Assembly: GCA_937906775.1 (NCBI GenBank)
Contig: CALCUD010000113.1
Coordinates: 1 to 22,961, forward strand
DNA: 22,961 nt
Source of the DNA: an uncultured Clostridia bacterium
GTDB taxonomy: Bacteria; Bacillota; Clostridia; Christensenellales; Aristaeellaceae
Direction of reading: 5' to 3'
Shown here in pieces: positions 14,101 through 22,100 of the stretch; positions within the stretch are counted from its first letter, which is position 1, and every line of letters begins with the position of its first letter. The notes beneath the pieces were generated by a model that was not told the origin of the DNA, did no database searches, and worked only from the letters and a program-made list of their open reading frames with translations. A program made the position numbers and the translations under genes.

Positions 14101-15478
14101 CTTTATACGTCGTATACTCACAACGGCTACAGGTATCATAGGCTTCCCAACCGGGCTCCGTAGCACTTGGCGCTTTCGCCTCATGATGGATGAGATCGTG
14201 GCCCAATGCGCTAATCATCAATTCATCCGAGGTCGTTTCCACCTTTTCTCCGTCCACTTCAACGAACAGATGTTCACATACAGTGCAGGTATAATGAGCT
14301 TTCGTTCCGGTTTTCTCGCAACTCGCAGATACTTCCGGAATCAATTCACCGTAAATGTGACCGGCTTTGATGGCCAGTTCTTCCTCGGTCAGAGGAGTCT
14401 TACAGTCTTCATCTTCGAAACATGATCCGCAAACCGTACACTTCCAGCAAGCTTTCACTCCGTCTTCTGTACAGGTTGCGTCCACACCTTCTATCTTCTC
14501 AACATAATGGTTCATACAGGCAGTCACCGTTACTGTGAAAGATGTTTCCACCCCATTATCAGATGTCACAGTTACTTCAGTCTCACCTATACCTTCCGGT
14601 ACAACGTACCATTCGTCTTCTTCTTCGAACACTGTCACAACAGTCTCGTCACCGGAGAGAACAGTTGCTGTGAAGTCTGCATTATCAGGTTCCGATGCGA
14701 TAATGACCTTCGCGGATGCTGTATCCATGGAAAGTTCCATATCATCCACAATCAGCACTTCCGGTGCGAGTTTAGCCACCGTCACATTGCACACAGCTTG
14801 CATATTACTGTTATCCGCAGAAGTACAACGGATAACCGTTTCACCAGCGGATAGGCCGGTCACAACACCGGCCTTGACTATAGCAATGCTTTCGTTATCA
14901 CTTTTCCAGATTACCGCTTTGTTATCCGCACTGGAAGGCACAACAGTCGCGGTCAGTATCACTGTTCCTTCCCGATCAATCGTTACCGTTTCCTGATCCA
15001 GCGTTACACCTGTAACATGCGTGACCGCAAACGGAGTCATGTTTTTCAACGATGAACAATCCTTGAACGCTGATTTTGAGATGCATGTCACATCATCTGG
15101 TACCGTCACAGAAACCAGAGCAGAACATCCAATAAAGCTGCTGTCCTCTATGACCTTCAGACTAGGTGGCAGTACGATCTCTTCCAGCCCGGTACAGCCG
15201 CTAAAAGCATTCTCCCCGATCTCATTGATCCCATCAGGCAACACTATTCCGGTCAGACCTGTCTGATCTTTGAATGCGTTATCCCCGATCTTCGTGACCG
15301 GATAGCCGTCTACTGTCTCAGGAATAATTATGCTTCCTGTGTAGCCATCCGGCAATTTCGTTACCGTCACGCTACCATCGGACACCTGATAGTTAAACAG
15401 TACTTCATCTCCGGCTGCCACGGAAATAAGACAGACAGCAACCATTGTGATGAACAGGTACCATAATGCTTTTTTCAT
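11168..15478 (-). CDS. Giant secreted LRR_5 / BIG2 / cohesin-dockerin-cohesin protein
   Basis: Exported modular protein of 1436 residues. The ATG at 15478 is chosen because AGGAGG (15487-15492) lies 8 bases upstream and a signal peptide (KK, then about 18 hydrophobic residues) starts there. Domains in order, roughly: LRR_5/BspA-like repeats 40-150; BIG2 Ig-like 155-235; a second Ig-like stretch 240-320; three CxxC units 324-464; cohesin-like domain 474-603; two-repeat dockerin 607-668; second cohesin-like domain 693-815; five more CxxC units 825-1075; second LRR_5 block 1080-1190; Pro/Thr linker 1208-1260; two lysine-rich BIG2 domains 1261-1436. No LPxTG, SLH or catalytic domain was seen, so its role is structural or adhesive by inference. 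It is last in the minus-strand operon, 86 bases after the protease gene. GC rises strongly toward its 3' end. Confidence 0.87.
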   Translation of the reverse strand: MKKALWYLFITMVAVCLISVAAGDEVLFNYQVSDGSVTVTKLPDGYTGSIIIPETVDGYPVTKIGDNAFKDQTGLTGIVLPDGINEIGENAFSGCTGLEEIVLPPSLKVIEDSSFIGCSALVSVTVPDDVTCISKSAFKDCSSLKNMTPFAVTHVTGVTLDQETVTIDREGTVILTATVVPSSADNKAVIWKSDNESIAIVKAGVVTGLSAGETVIRCTSADNSNMQAVCNVTVAKLAPEVLIVDDMELSMDTASAKVIIASEPDNADFTATVLSGDETVVTVFEEEDEWYVVPEGIGETEVTVTSDNGVETSFTVTVTACMNHYVEKIEGVDATCTEDGVKACWKCTVCGSCFEDEDCKTPLTEEELAIKAGHIYGELIPEVSASCEKTGTKAHYTCTVCEHLFVEVDGEKVETTSDELMISALGHDLIHHEAKAPSATEPGWEAYDTCSRCEYTTYKEIPATGEDEDTFTGAKISVASVSGIAGKTVTIPVSLDQNPGIAGFALDVSYDADLLTLESIQKETLIEEIGSYSTNENSVTWYTDENITGTGTILNLNFMISETAEPTVTDISVALREGKAGNLSNEDGDAVEVRFTAGSMTITKELLGDVTGDGEVAIADVVKLNRAVLGKITLTADEKRLGDVTGDGEIAIADVVKLNRYVLGKIDTLESSGTKKTLLKTAPRKSVAANPNNMITVASVTIGEDGTVSIPVSITNNKGIAGLAFDVNLGDGMTLQSITAGEMLEAGTFSTNENALTWYTTDNIYDDGILFTIHATATGCKTREVSVELKDKKKSNASDENGDTVTLVFVPGTVTGRHTALRLVEEKQATCREAGNNAYYICDDCSEVFKDADGTQPTTVEAETLPISAHSFGQTAEAGQEASCEADGWKAYWCCSVCGKVFADQEGAADLTASYDNAEAWKTGDAGKIPATGHTLGKQDGKANSCEADGWKEYWECSVCHKVYASDSEGSADLSKAYADADTWKNGDGKIAASGHDFANGTTVEHHEADCLNGGYDIIRCARCEETEKANEVAALGHDFENGTIVGHQDPTLSEGGYDTVQCKHEGCEVTEKLNLVDAGVKWDDLHCVLSGGTLTVSGSGEMPDSGAPWQTEEYRDQVKKVVIKNGVTTIGKSAFSDCENLDEITVPDSVTRIGDKAFANCTALKEIALGKNVESISDSAFSGDKVTIDAPAGSAAQAYAESHGIAKATPTPAPTPTPTPAPTATPTPAPTPAPTPDLMPAPTLTPEPTPTPEPTPVPVESIKLNKTKATLYQRKDTKNRDTLQLTVSITPDTATYDSITWKSSKKTVAKVDENGLVTALKKGTATITATVTDNAGRTLTATCKITVKKVDKKITKITSKPAKLTLKKGTKATVKLTFKPTGVYNNKVKWTTSNKKVATVSKYGVITAKGKGKCNIIATATDGSKKKVVIRITVK
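11699..11857 (-). repeat. Pro/Thr linker with low-complexity tandem DNA repeats
   Basis: Codes for about 53 residues of alternating TP, AP and EP units. At DNA level the 18-mer GGGCGTCGGAGCCGGGGT occurs at 11780 and again at 11828, 48 bases apart. Such arrays are prone to length change by slippage or recombination. Confidence 0.85.
12254..13006 (-). repeat. CxxC repeat array, five units (C-terminal set)
   Basis: Five repeats of 33-60 residues within the cohesin/dockerin protein. The full units run as a Cys, a Gly about four residues later, an aromatic residue, CxxC, VF or VY, Asp/Ser, then a Gly-His ending (for example SCEADGWKAYWCCSVCGKVF and SCEADGWKEYWECSVCHKVY); the last two are shorter. 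The shared DNA TTCCAGCCGTCAGCTTC near 12626 and 12808 shows recent duplication. Confidence 0.75.
13034..13402 (-). other. Cohesin-like domain 2
   Basis: Begins ITVASVTIGEDGTVSIPVSI and continues NKGIAGLAFDVNLGDGMTL, then FSTNENALTWYTTDNI. This is the usual cohesin/CBM-like beta-sandwich pattern. It is closely related to cohesin-like domain 1 of the same protein. Confidence 0.7.
13475..13660 (-). other. Type I-like dockerin domain (two calcium-loop repeats)
   Basis: Two nearly identical 24-residue halves, GDVTGDGEVAIADVVKLNR and GDVTGDGEIAIADVVKLNR, are separated by about ten residues. Each has an EF-hand-like loop with Asp at loop positions 1, 5 and 12 (Thr at 3). It is placed internally between two cohesin-like domains rather than at the C-terminus. 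Confidence 0.9.
13670..14059 (-). other. Cohesin-like domain 1
   Basis: Begins AKISVASVSGIAGKTVTIPV, then NPGIAGFALDVSYDADLLTL, YSTNENSVTWYTDENI and TGTILNLNFMI, and ends in GDAVEVRFTAGSM. These are the standard strands of a cohesin-type beta-sandwich (PF00963-like). Confidence 0.75.
14087..14509 (-). repeat. CxxC repeat array, three units (N-terminal set)
   Basis: Three units of the same cysteine repeat as the later array, for example TCTEDGVKACWKCTVCGSCF and SCEKTGTKAHYTCTVCEHLF. The third (SATEPGWEAYDTCSRCEYTT) has lost the first cysteine. They precede cohesin-like domain 1. Confidence 0.75.
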
Positions 15479-15564
15479 TGCTTCAACCTCCTCTGAATAT
15501 TCGTACTGAAATAATCTGAAAACATCTATAATGATCAATCACAAGGTATATATCCGTATTACTA

Positions 15565-18500
15565 TCAATAAGCCGGAATATTCACCTTTAGCCCTAAGCC
15601 CGTTTTATATGTATTACCGGTTAATTTGGTTCCGCTTGAGTTACACTGCCAAAGCTCCATGGTCAGTGAAAGAGTAGTCTGGTTTGTCGTTGTCAAAGGA
15701 ACAGTTACCCACGAAGATGTCGCTGATTTTGTCTTGTTGACACCGCTTGCGAAAGGTCCTTTCCATTCATTCCATGAAATGATTTTTGTATTCGGGATCG
15801 AAACACTTCCGCACTTACCCCAGAAGTGAATCGCATTTTGCATGGTTGTAGAACCTTTTCCATGAATCACCAGTGTCCACTTGACACATATTTCAACACT
15901 GGTAGCTTTTCTGTTTCTGTATTGAGTTTCGGTTGAATATGTTATTTGAGGACTTGTCGTAAAAGTGCCGGATGTTGTTGACGTAGACACACTTGCCGGT
16001 GAATATTCAAATATAATTGTCTTTTCCGTTGTATCCCAAACAACATCCTGGGAACTCGGAGTACTGTACCCTGTAAATGCCACAGGATTTACAGAGTTCG
16101 TTGTATCATATAATTTAGTTATGCTATCTGCACCTAGAGCTGTACCGTTCGTTGATTGATACACAATATCATATGTATACTCATTAGGAGTCCAGTGTGC
16201 ATATACAGTTACAGAACTCGAACTGGTAAACATACTCGATGCAGTCACTATAGAACCGCCACTGGCAGCAGTATACCATCCGACAAATGTGTATCCGGTT
16301 CTTATTGCATCCGGCAATTCGTCATTAATCGCATAACCGCTGTAACAGGTCCATCCAGATGCGCTGCATTCACCGCCGTTAGCATCGAAAACCAATGTAT
16401 ACGGTTGCCGTACAGTCAGCATGATACTGTCTGTCAACCCGTTTACCGTAATCGCTGAAATTTGTACATTACCGGATTGCTTTGCTGTCACAGTACCGTT
16501 ACTGCTGACATCAGCAACAGCGGTATCATTGCTACTCCAAGTAATAGTTCTGTTGGATTCATTATCCGGTAATACCGACGCGGACAGTGAAAGCGTATCG
16601 CCAATATCCATAACCGTTACAGGTGGATCTGTAATAGAGATCGACTGTGGTAAATCTGTCACGTTTATAGCGTAGTATCCGACAACTGTACGATCTGCCT
16701 TTGAAGTAGCCAAAATGACAACCGTACCTTCCGTTATACCGGTTACCATCCCACTGTAAGGGTCTACTGTTGCTACAGAAGGAGTCGCACTTGACCAAAC
16801 CACTTCTTTGTTTTTCGCATTAGCCGGTAATACGATGGCTGTCATATTGATAGTATCGCCTTCGTTCACGCTAGCCGGCCCATTGATTGACACTGCAGTG
16901 GGGAGTTGTTCAATAATTATACCCTTATAGCCGGTTTTTCCACTGACTGATGTTGCCGAAACAATAACTTCACCAGAACTGACAGCTGTCAGAAGACCAT
17001 TCTCGTCAATAGTAGCAATTTCAGGACGGTCAACAGACCAGGAAACTGTCTGAATCGCTCCATCCGGCAGAACAACGGCATTCATCTGTAATGTCTCCGA
17101 AACAGCACCAATTCCTATTACTTCCTTCGCCGCAGAGACCGTCACTCCGGTCTCAGTCGGAATATCAGATAGTGTCAGTATTACAGAATCACAAATAGTT
17201 GGATCATAATTCGATGATGCAGTAATCGTCACAGTTCCTGATCCAACCTGACTCACAACACCTGTTTCAGAGACAGTAGCAATACTATCATTGCTTGATA
17301 TCCACGATACGGAAGTATTTGTCGCATCAATCGGCAAAACCGTAGCCGTCAAAGGAAGTGTTTCCCCCTTCATAAGGGTCTCTTCGGTATTTCCGTTAAT
17401 CGTAACAGAGGTAACAGGTTTAATAACAGTAATAGGAACAATCACCGGTTCTACATTGCCGTCATCCGGTGTAAAAATCAGATTAGCGGTTCCTTTGGCT
17501 TTAGCCTGTATGCGAACACGTATTCCCGTATTGGAAAGAATTTCAATAATATCATCGTTACTGGATGTAACAGTGACAGTCGATACAGTTGCATTGTCAG
17601 GCACAACTTCGTAATCGATAGATGAGCGATCACCGATTTCAAGAATGGATTCAAGCGGTTCACCGTTATTCAGTACAATCTTTGATACAGGTACAACTGC
17701 GTATTTCGCCAGGTTCGGCATTCCTTTTCCGCAGTCTGTAGTAACAAACTCACAGGCATTATCCAGTGTATGTGCAGGATCCGGATCCAGGCTGAGCATA
17801 GCTGCCGCCGCAACAACCTTCGCTGTGGCGAATGATGTGGTTGTATCATATCCGGCATAATTCGCTCCGGTTGCGGTTCCGGAAGCCTTAACCAATGTTA
17901 CTCCGTCATCACCATATTGCGCGCCTGTCACACTGCGACAGTATCTGGCGGGCAGTGCACTTTGAGCAGACATGGCTGCATTGTTACCGGCAGCCGCATA
18001 TACACTTCCCGCGCCAAAATATGATATGCATTCTTGAAGATACATATTGTCCTGTTCCTTCATATACGCCGATTCAAACACCTGACTGATATTAACGAAA
18101 TTCGCCCCGTCGTTCTTTGCGCGCCGGATAGCCTGACCAACCAGAAGGTAGCTAGCCCGGGCATCGCTTGGACGAACAACGCGGTACGAAATAATTGTCA
18201 GATGATCTGCCGCCAGCTTCCCGAAGGCGTTGCAGATTTGTTTAGCCACATTGGTACCGTGACTGTCTTCAAAGCCGTCATCAGCATTCCGTCCGTTTAC
18301 CAGATCATAGCTTTTCGAACTGATTCCGCAACTAACCTGGCTCTTATTGACACCGGTATCGATAACAGCTACTGTGACTCCGCCTAATTTTTCGACATTC
18401 TTCTCCAAGTAATCCGCATAAGCATTGAAACCCATATAGTCAGTTGATGTTCCGGTACCCATCAATGTAGTTTTTAACGTTCTTGTACTACTTTCGCTGA

Positions 18501-19155
18501 TAAAATAATCTGCTTCAGCATAACTGCATCCCTCCCACGATTCAAGCGTCGCGGCACAGTTTCTGGCTGAAGTGGGATTGCTAAATTGAATTACATAGTA
18601 ATTTTGTTCCAACGGTACAACAACAGGATTCTCTTCTGCATCCTGTTTGAAACTGTTTACATCTGGAATCTCATAACCAGGATTCAGGCGTACTATCAAG
18701 CGATGCGTATAATACAGTTCGTTACTGCTGGTACTGACTGCCTCGTTTTCCACAAGTGACTGGACCTTATTCCACCCACCGGCATCAAGTTCATCCGCTG
18801 CCATATAGGCAACAGAATATCCGTGGTCCAATACCCAATTAGCATTAGCAGAACCCATGTATACATGAAAAGTCAGATTATCCGATGAATCAAAAGCATC
18901 TCCTGCAATTGAGACGGCATTCAACGGCAAATAAATATCAGTCAATGACTCACAGGCAGCAAATGCTTTGCTTCCTATTTCGGTTGTAGATTCCGGAATA
19001 ATTATGACAGAAGGATCCGTCCCTGAAAATGCTTCTGATTGTATTACTCCGATCCCTGACGGGATGATAAAAGCGTCTGCACAGGTTGTGAAGGATATAC
19101 ACAGCATGCAAAACACAATCAACAATAACCGCAAAAAGGACCTCATGCTTTTCAT
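15565..19155 (-). CDS. Secreted subtilisin-like (S8) serine protease with LRR_5, BIG2 and InlB-type repeats
   Basis: Exported protease of 1196 residues from the ATG at 19155; GGGAGGT (19164-19170) lies 8 bases upstream, and a GTG one codon earlier is an alternative. Numbering from the ATG: signal peptide 1 to about 27; LRR_5 units about 30-115; a propeptide-like region about 145-225 (HRLIVRLNPGYE); S8 catalytic domain about 240-480 with AVIDTGV (Asp266), DSHGTNVA (His299), an oxyanion-type AAAGNN near 388-392, and TTTSFATAKV (Ser441). The triad is complete though the His and Ser motifs differ from GHGTHVAG and GTSMAAP. Five BIG2-type domains follow (about 488-915), an InlB B-type repeat (about 918-989, with FDANGG and GYTFVGWYTA), a MucBP-like stretch, and a C-terminal beta-rich domain of about 135 residues that I do not recognise. 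It starts 16 bases after the upstream gene ends. Confidence 0.87.
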   Translation of the reverse strand: MKSMRSFLRLLLIVFCMLCISFTTCADAFIIPSGIGVIQSEAFSGTDPSVIIIPESTTEIGSKAFAACESLTDIYLPLNAVSIAGDAFDSSDNLTFHVYMGSANANWVLDHGYSVAYMAADELDAGGWNKVQSLVENEAVSTSSNELYYTHRLIVRLNPGYEIPDVNSFKQDAEENPVVVPLEQNYYVIQFSNPTSARNCAATLESWEGCSYAEADYFISESSTRTLKTTLMGTGTSTDYMGFNAYADYLEKNVEKLGGVTVAVIDTGVNKSQVSCGISSKSYDLVNGRNADDGFEDSHGTNVAKQICNAFGKLAADHLTIISYRVVRPSDARASYLLVGQAIRRAKNDGANFVNISQVFESAYMKEQDNMYLQECISYFGAGSVYAAAGNNAAMSAQSALPARYCRSVTGAQYGDDGVTLVKASGTATGANYAGYDTTTSFATAKVVAAAAMLSLDPDPAHTLDNACEFVTTDCGKGMPNLAKYAVVPVSKIVLNNGEPLESILEIGDRSSIDYEVVPDNATVSTVTVTSSNDDIIEILSNTGIRVRIQAKAKGTANLIFTPDDGNVEPVIVPITVIKPVTSVTINGNTEETLMKGETLPLTATVLPIDATNTSVSWISSNDSIATVSETGVVSQVGSGTVTITASSNYDPTICDSVILTLSDIPTETGVTVSAAKEVIGIGAVSETLQMNAVVLPDGAIQTVSWSVDRPEIATIDENGLLTAVSSGEVIVSATSVSGKTGYKGIIIEQLPTAVSINGPASVNEGDTINMTAIVLPANAKNKEVVWSSATPSVATVDPYSGMVTGITEGTVVILATSKADRTVVGYYAINVTDLPQSISITDPPVTVMDIGDTLSLSASVLPDNESNRTITWSSNDTAVADVSSNGTVTAKQSGNVQISAITVNGLTDSIMLTVRQPYTLVFDANGGECSASGWTCYSGYAINDELPDAIRTGYTFVGWYTAASGGSIVTASSMFTSSSSVTVYAHWTPNEYTYDIVYQSTNGTALGADSITKLYDTTNSVNPVAFTGYSTPSSQDVVWDTTEKTIIFEYSPASVSTSTTSGTFTTSPQITYSTETQYRNRKATSVEICVKWTLVIHGKGSTTMQNAIHFWGKCGSVSIPNTKIISWNEWKGPFASGVNKTKSATSSWVTVPLTTTNQTTLSLTMELWQCNSSGTKLTGNTYKTGLGLKVNIPAY

Positions 19156-19163
19156 CACTCATT

Positions 19164-19170
19164 ACCTCCC
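19164..19170 (-). promoter_or_regulatory. Strong ribosome binding site of the subtilase gene
   Basis: GGGAGGT on the minus strand fills the short gap between the stop of the giant Ig-like gene (19172) and the subtilase start. This supports one transcript and coupled translation, and favours the ATG at 19155 (8 bases) over the GTG at 19158 (5 bases). Confidence 0.8.
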
Positions 19171-19171
19171 T

Positions 19172-22100
19172 TTATTCCATGTCATAAATCACGGGATATT
19201 TCATTTCACGAGCCCATGTATCCACATAAGAGCCCTCCGTACAGCAGATAATAAAATCCTGACAACCGTTGAAAGCATCATCGCTGATCAATTCCACACT
19301 TTCCGGAATATAAACACGCATCAGATTGCTGTTCCCGGAGAAGGCCTTGGAACCGATCGTTTTGATCGCAGTATCGCGTAAGTCAACTACATTGACATTC
19401 AATCCCGCGAAAGCTTCATCTTTTATCATCTGCAACGCCGTCGGGAATGTCAGTCTGGACGAAGCGGCAGGCACTTCGCGAGCCGTGTAAGCCGCGATAA
19501 CAAGTTCCTGGGTAAACGTCAGATTACCGATGCGATTTGTCACTGTTGTTGTATAGGAACCCGGTTCATAGAATACGGGAGTCAGTATGCCTTCCTCTGT
19601 ATCATATTCATATCCCATAGCGGCCAATGCTTCCGAGTTATCCCAGATACTGTCCTTTCCGTCGCAAAGCTTGACCGTGCGGGTATGATCATACATGCTG
19701 GCATCAATTGTCATCTTTGTTCCGACCGGTGCAGTAAAGTAGGTTTGTTTCAATTCGGGTTGAGGTCTTGTTTCATCCTCCTCCGCCACATGGATTGTTC
19801 CATCCGTAGATACGTTCTTCTCGCTTACAGCGCAATGGATCCGGTAAGCAACATCCCCTGTTCCTGTAATATCATCCAGTACAAGTTGAACCGAAGCCGT
19901 GTTTATACTTCTGAGCGACAGCGTACAGGCATCTCCTGAAAGGATCTCAAGGCTCCATGCAGCATGATTTCTCTCCGCATAGGCTGCTACAGAAGAGAGA
20001 CTGTATGCGTCAAGAGAATCTGTCAGTACCGCGCTTGTTATCGCGACCTCCTTCTCGCCCTCCGGATACACCGTCAAGGTATCCTTGTAAATTGATATCG
20101 CCGGATGTTGCGGTTCCGTCTGAACATATTCCTCATCGGTAACAGCGAAACTGATCGGGAAATGATATGAGACATTCCCGGATTGATATATCAGGTTTCC
20201 ACCATAGTATCCGCTGTCCGTAAAGATGATCTGCATCTGTCCGTTCACAAAGGACCACTGGGCATGGGCTTTGGTACTACCGTCCGTTGCAAAGCTCCAT
20301 GCTGCGTCCTCTGTGGTTGGTAACGTTGTCCATTCCGGTTCGCATTCGACGGCTAACGGGACCTCAATCACATTCCCGATCATTCCGTCAAACGAGCTTT
20401 GATAAAGGGTTACGCTGTCCGGAAGTTCTGTTCTGGCAGCAACTGCATGGATGGTTATGTCCATATAGTCTGTAATTCCCCTGAATGAGCAGGAAATTCT
20501 CCAGACCTCTTCTCCCTCTTCCTTCGCATTGACGACATAAAGCGACGCACTGGATTGATCCGAGCGGAGCGCCACTGTCAGGCAATCACCCGAAAGCCGT
20601 TCTGCACTCCACTTCAGTTCATTTCCGTACAATTCCTCAACGGAAGTGTCCCGTATGATACAGGTCGAAGCAATACCGGACTTCCCACCGATATAGACAA
20701 GCGGTTCAGAATCCGTACACTTAAGCAATTTGAGAGGACCTTCTCCAACTGTTATCATGCATTCCGTTACATAGGTAAGGTTGCAGCTTCTGTACTGTCT
20801 GCTCAGCAAATAAGTGCCGGGTTTCTTAAATGCGAGGTTCACTTTGTCTTCAGTTGTAAACAGAGCAAAACGGTATGCATCGTCCAGCCCGCTATAGATG
20901 TCCCCGATACCGATATATTCCGCGTTCAATTCTGCCGGAATAGAGGTACCTGCAGGTGTACACACAGGGGTAAAGTCCAGTTCGATTCCTTCCCCGACGT
21001 CAGCCGTATATACATTCCTTTCAATGTCGATACGGGTCGGTGCAGCCATGCCGAGATCCTGAACCTCAAGACTCGCCTGTCCGCTCCAGATATGATTCCC
21101 GGCCTCGCAAGTCACCTGATAAACATCCGTACCGCCGGATATCAATTCGGAAACAACAATGTATTGCGTTCCTTTGTATTCTTTCAGTTCAACCTGTGCA
21201 GAATTGCCGGACACTCTGGAAAGCGTCCAAACCGGCGCCAAACCTTCTGCTTCGATTCGCCCGGCTGTCCCGTCACTCAGTCTGAATCCCGCTACAGGTT
21301 CCCCAATTTCACCCTGCAGATATTGGAAATCCATTTCCCGATATTCTGTGACTGTAAATTCGTCCTCCACAACGACCGCGCACTGTACGGGCAAGCAGTT
21401 TGTATCTTCAGGAGTACAGGTAATGTTTGCCCTGCCGTTTGAAACTCCTGTAACTAGTCCTTCCTCATCAACTGTTGCCACAGACGGATTGTCACTGCTC
21501 CAGGAGATCCGCTTGTTCGTTGCGTCAGCAGGTGTGAATGTCGCGGTCAATTGAGCAGTGTCTCCTGCCTTGATGGAAATCTCACTGTCATTGAGCGTCA
21601 TCTGCCCCAGCCGTACCGGCACATGTCCGGTGCTGTCAGCAACACGAACCGTTATAGGAACCAGATACCTCATGTTTGAACAGGAGTATACACAATTGGC
21701 GGTATAGATTCCCGGTTCGCTGAAGGCCAGGGTAATCATACTCCGGCTGACTGTTAAGTCTTTCGTATTGATCGTGGCATTCCAATACTGATCTCCCGCA
21801 ATTGAAATAACAGCATTGTCAGGCAACGCGGTTCCTGTCGGCCAGCACTGAACTGCCGGATAAACCGTGATCCGTTCATTCGCTTTGCAGGAAAAGCTGT
21901 TATTCTTCCATTGCACAACAGCAGGCATCCGTCCTTCCAGACTGTTGGCGTTCACCCGGACCGTCGTACCGTCAGAGTGTATACCGTCGCTGCAGATCAG
22001 TTCATATTCGCTAGTACCGATATCCGAAACACTTTTCAGGATGATGGAACATCCATATAGCAGTTCACCGTTTCCGCCTGTAGCTGTGACTGGTTCGCAG

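Noticed and set aside
12869..14425. Long plus-strand frame opposite the cohesin/dockerin gene, and a similar one at 11108-12319.
   Set aside because: The minus strand has clear cohesin, dockerin, CxxC and BIG2 domains here; the plus-strand products are His/Arg/Gly-rich without domains or ribosome sites.
12254..14509. Regular repeats in minus-strand DNA considered as a CRISPR-like array.
   Set aside because: The repeats are coding, of uneven length, diverge at third positions and have no uniform spacers.
15494..15560. AT-rich gap before the cohesin/dockerin gene examined for a promoter or terminator.
   Set aside because: TTGATC with ATTATT at 17 bases is a weak match and no hairpin is visible, so readthrough from the protease gene is simpler.
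18950..19162. Alternative minus-strand start ATGAGTGATGAAAA just after the strong ribosome site.
   Set aside because: It gives a 70-residue product in the wrong frame; the overlapping ATG at 19155 opens a signal peptide and a protease of nearly 1200 residues.
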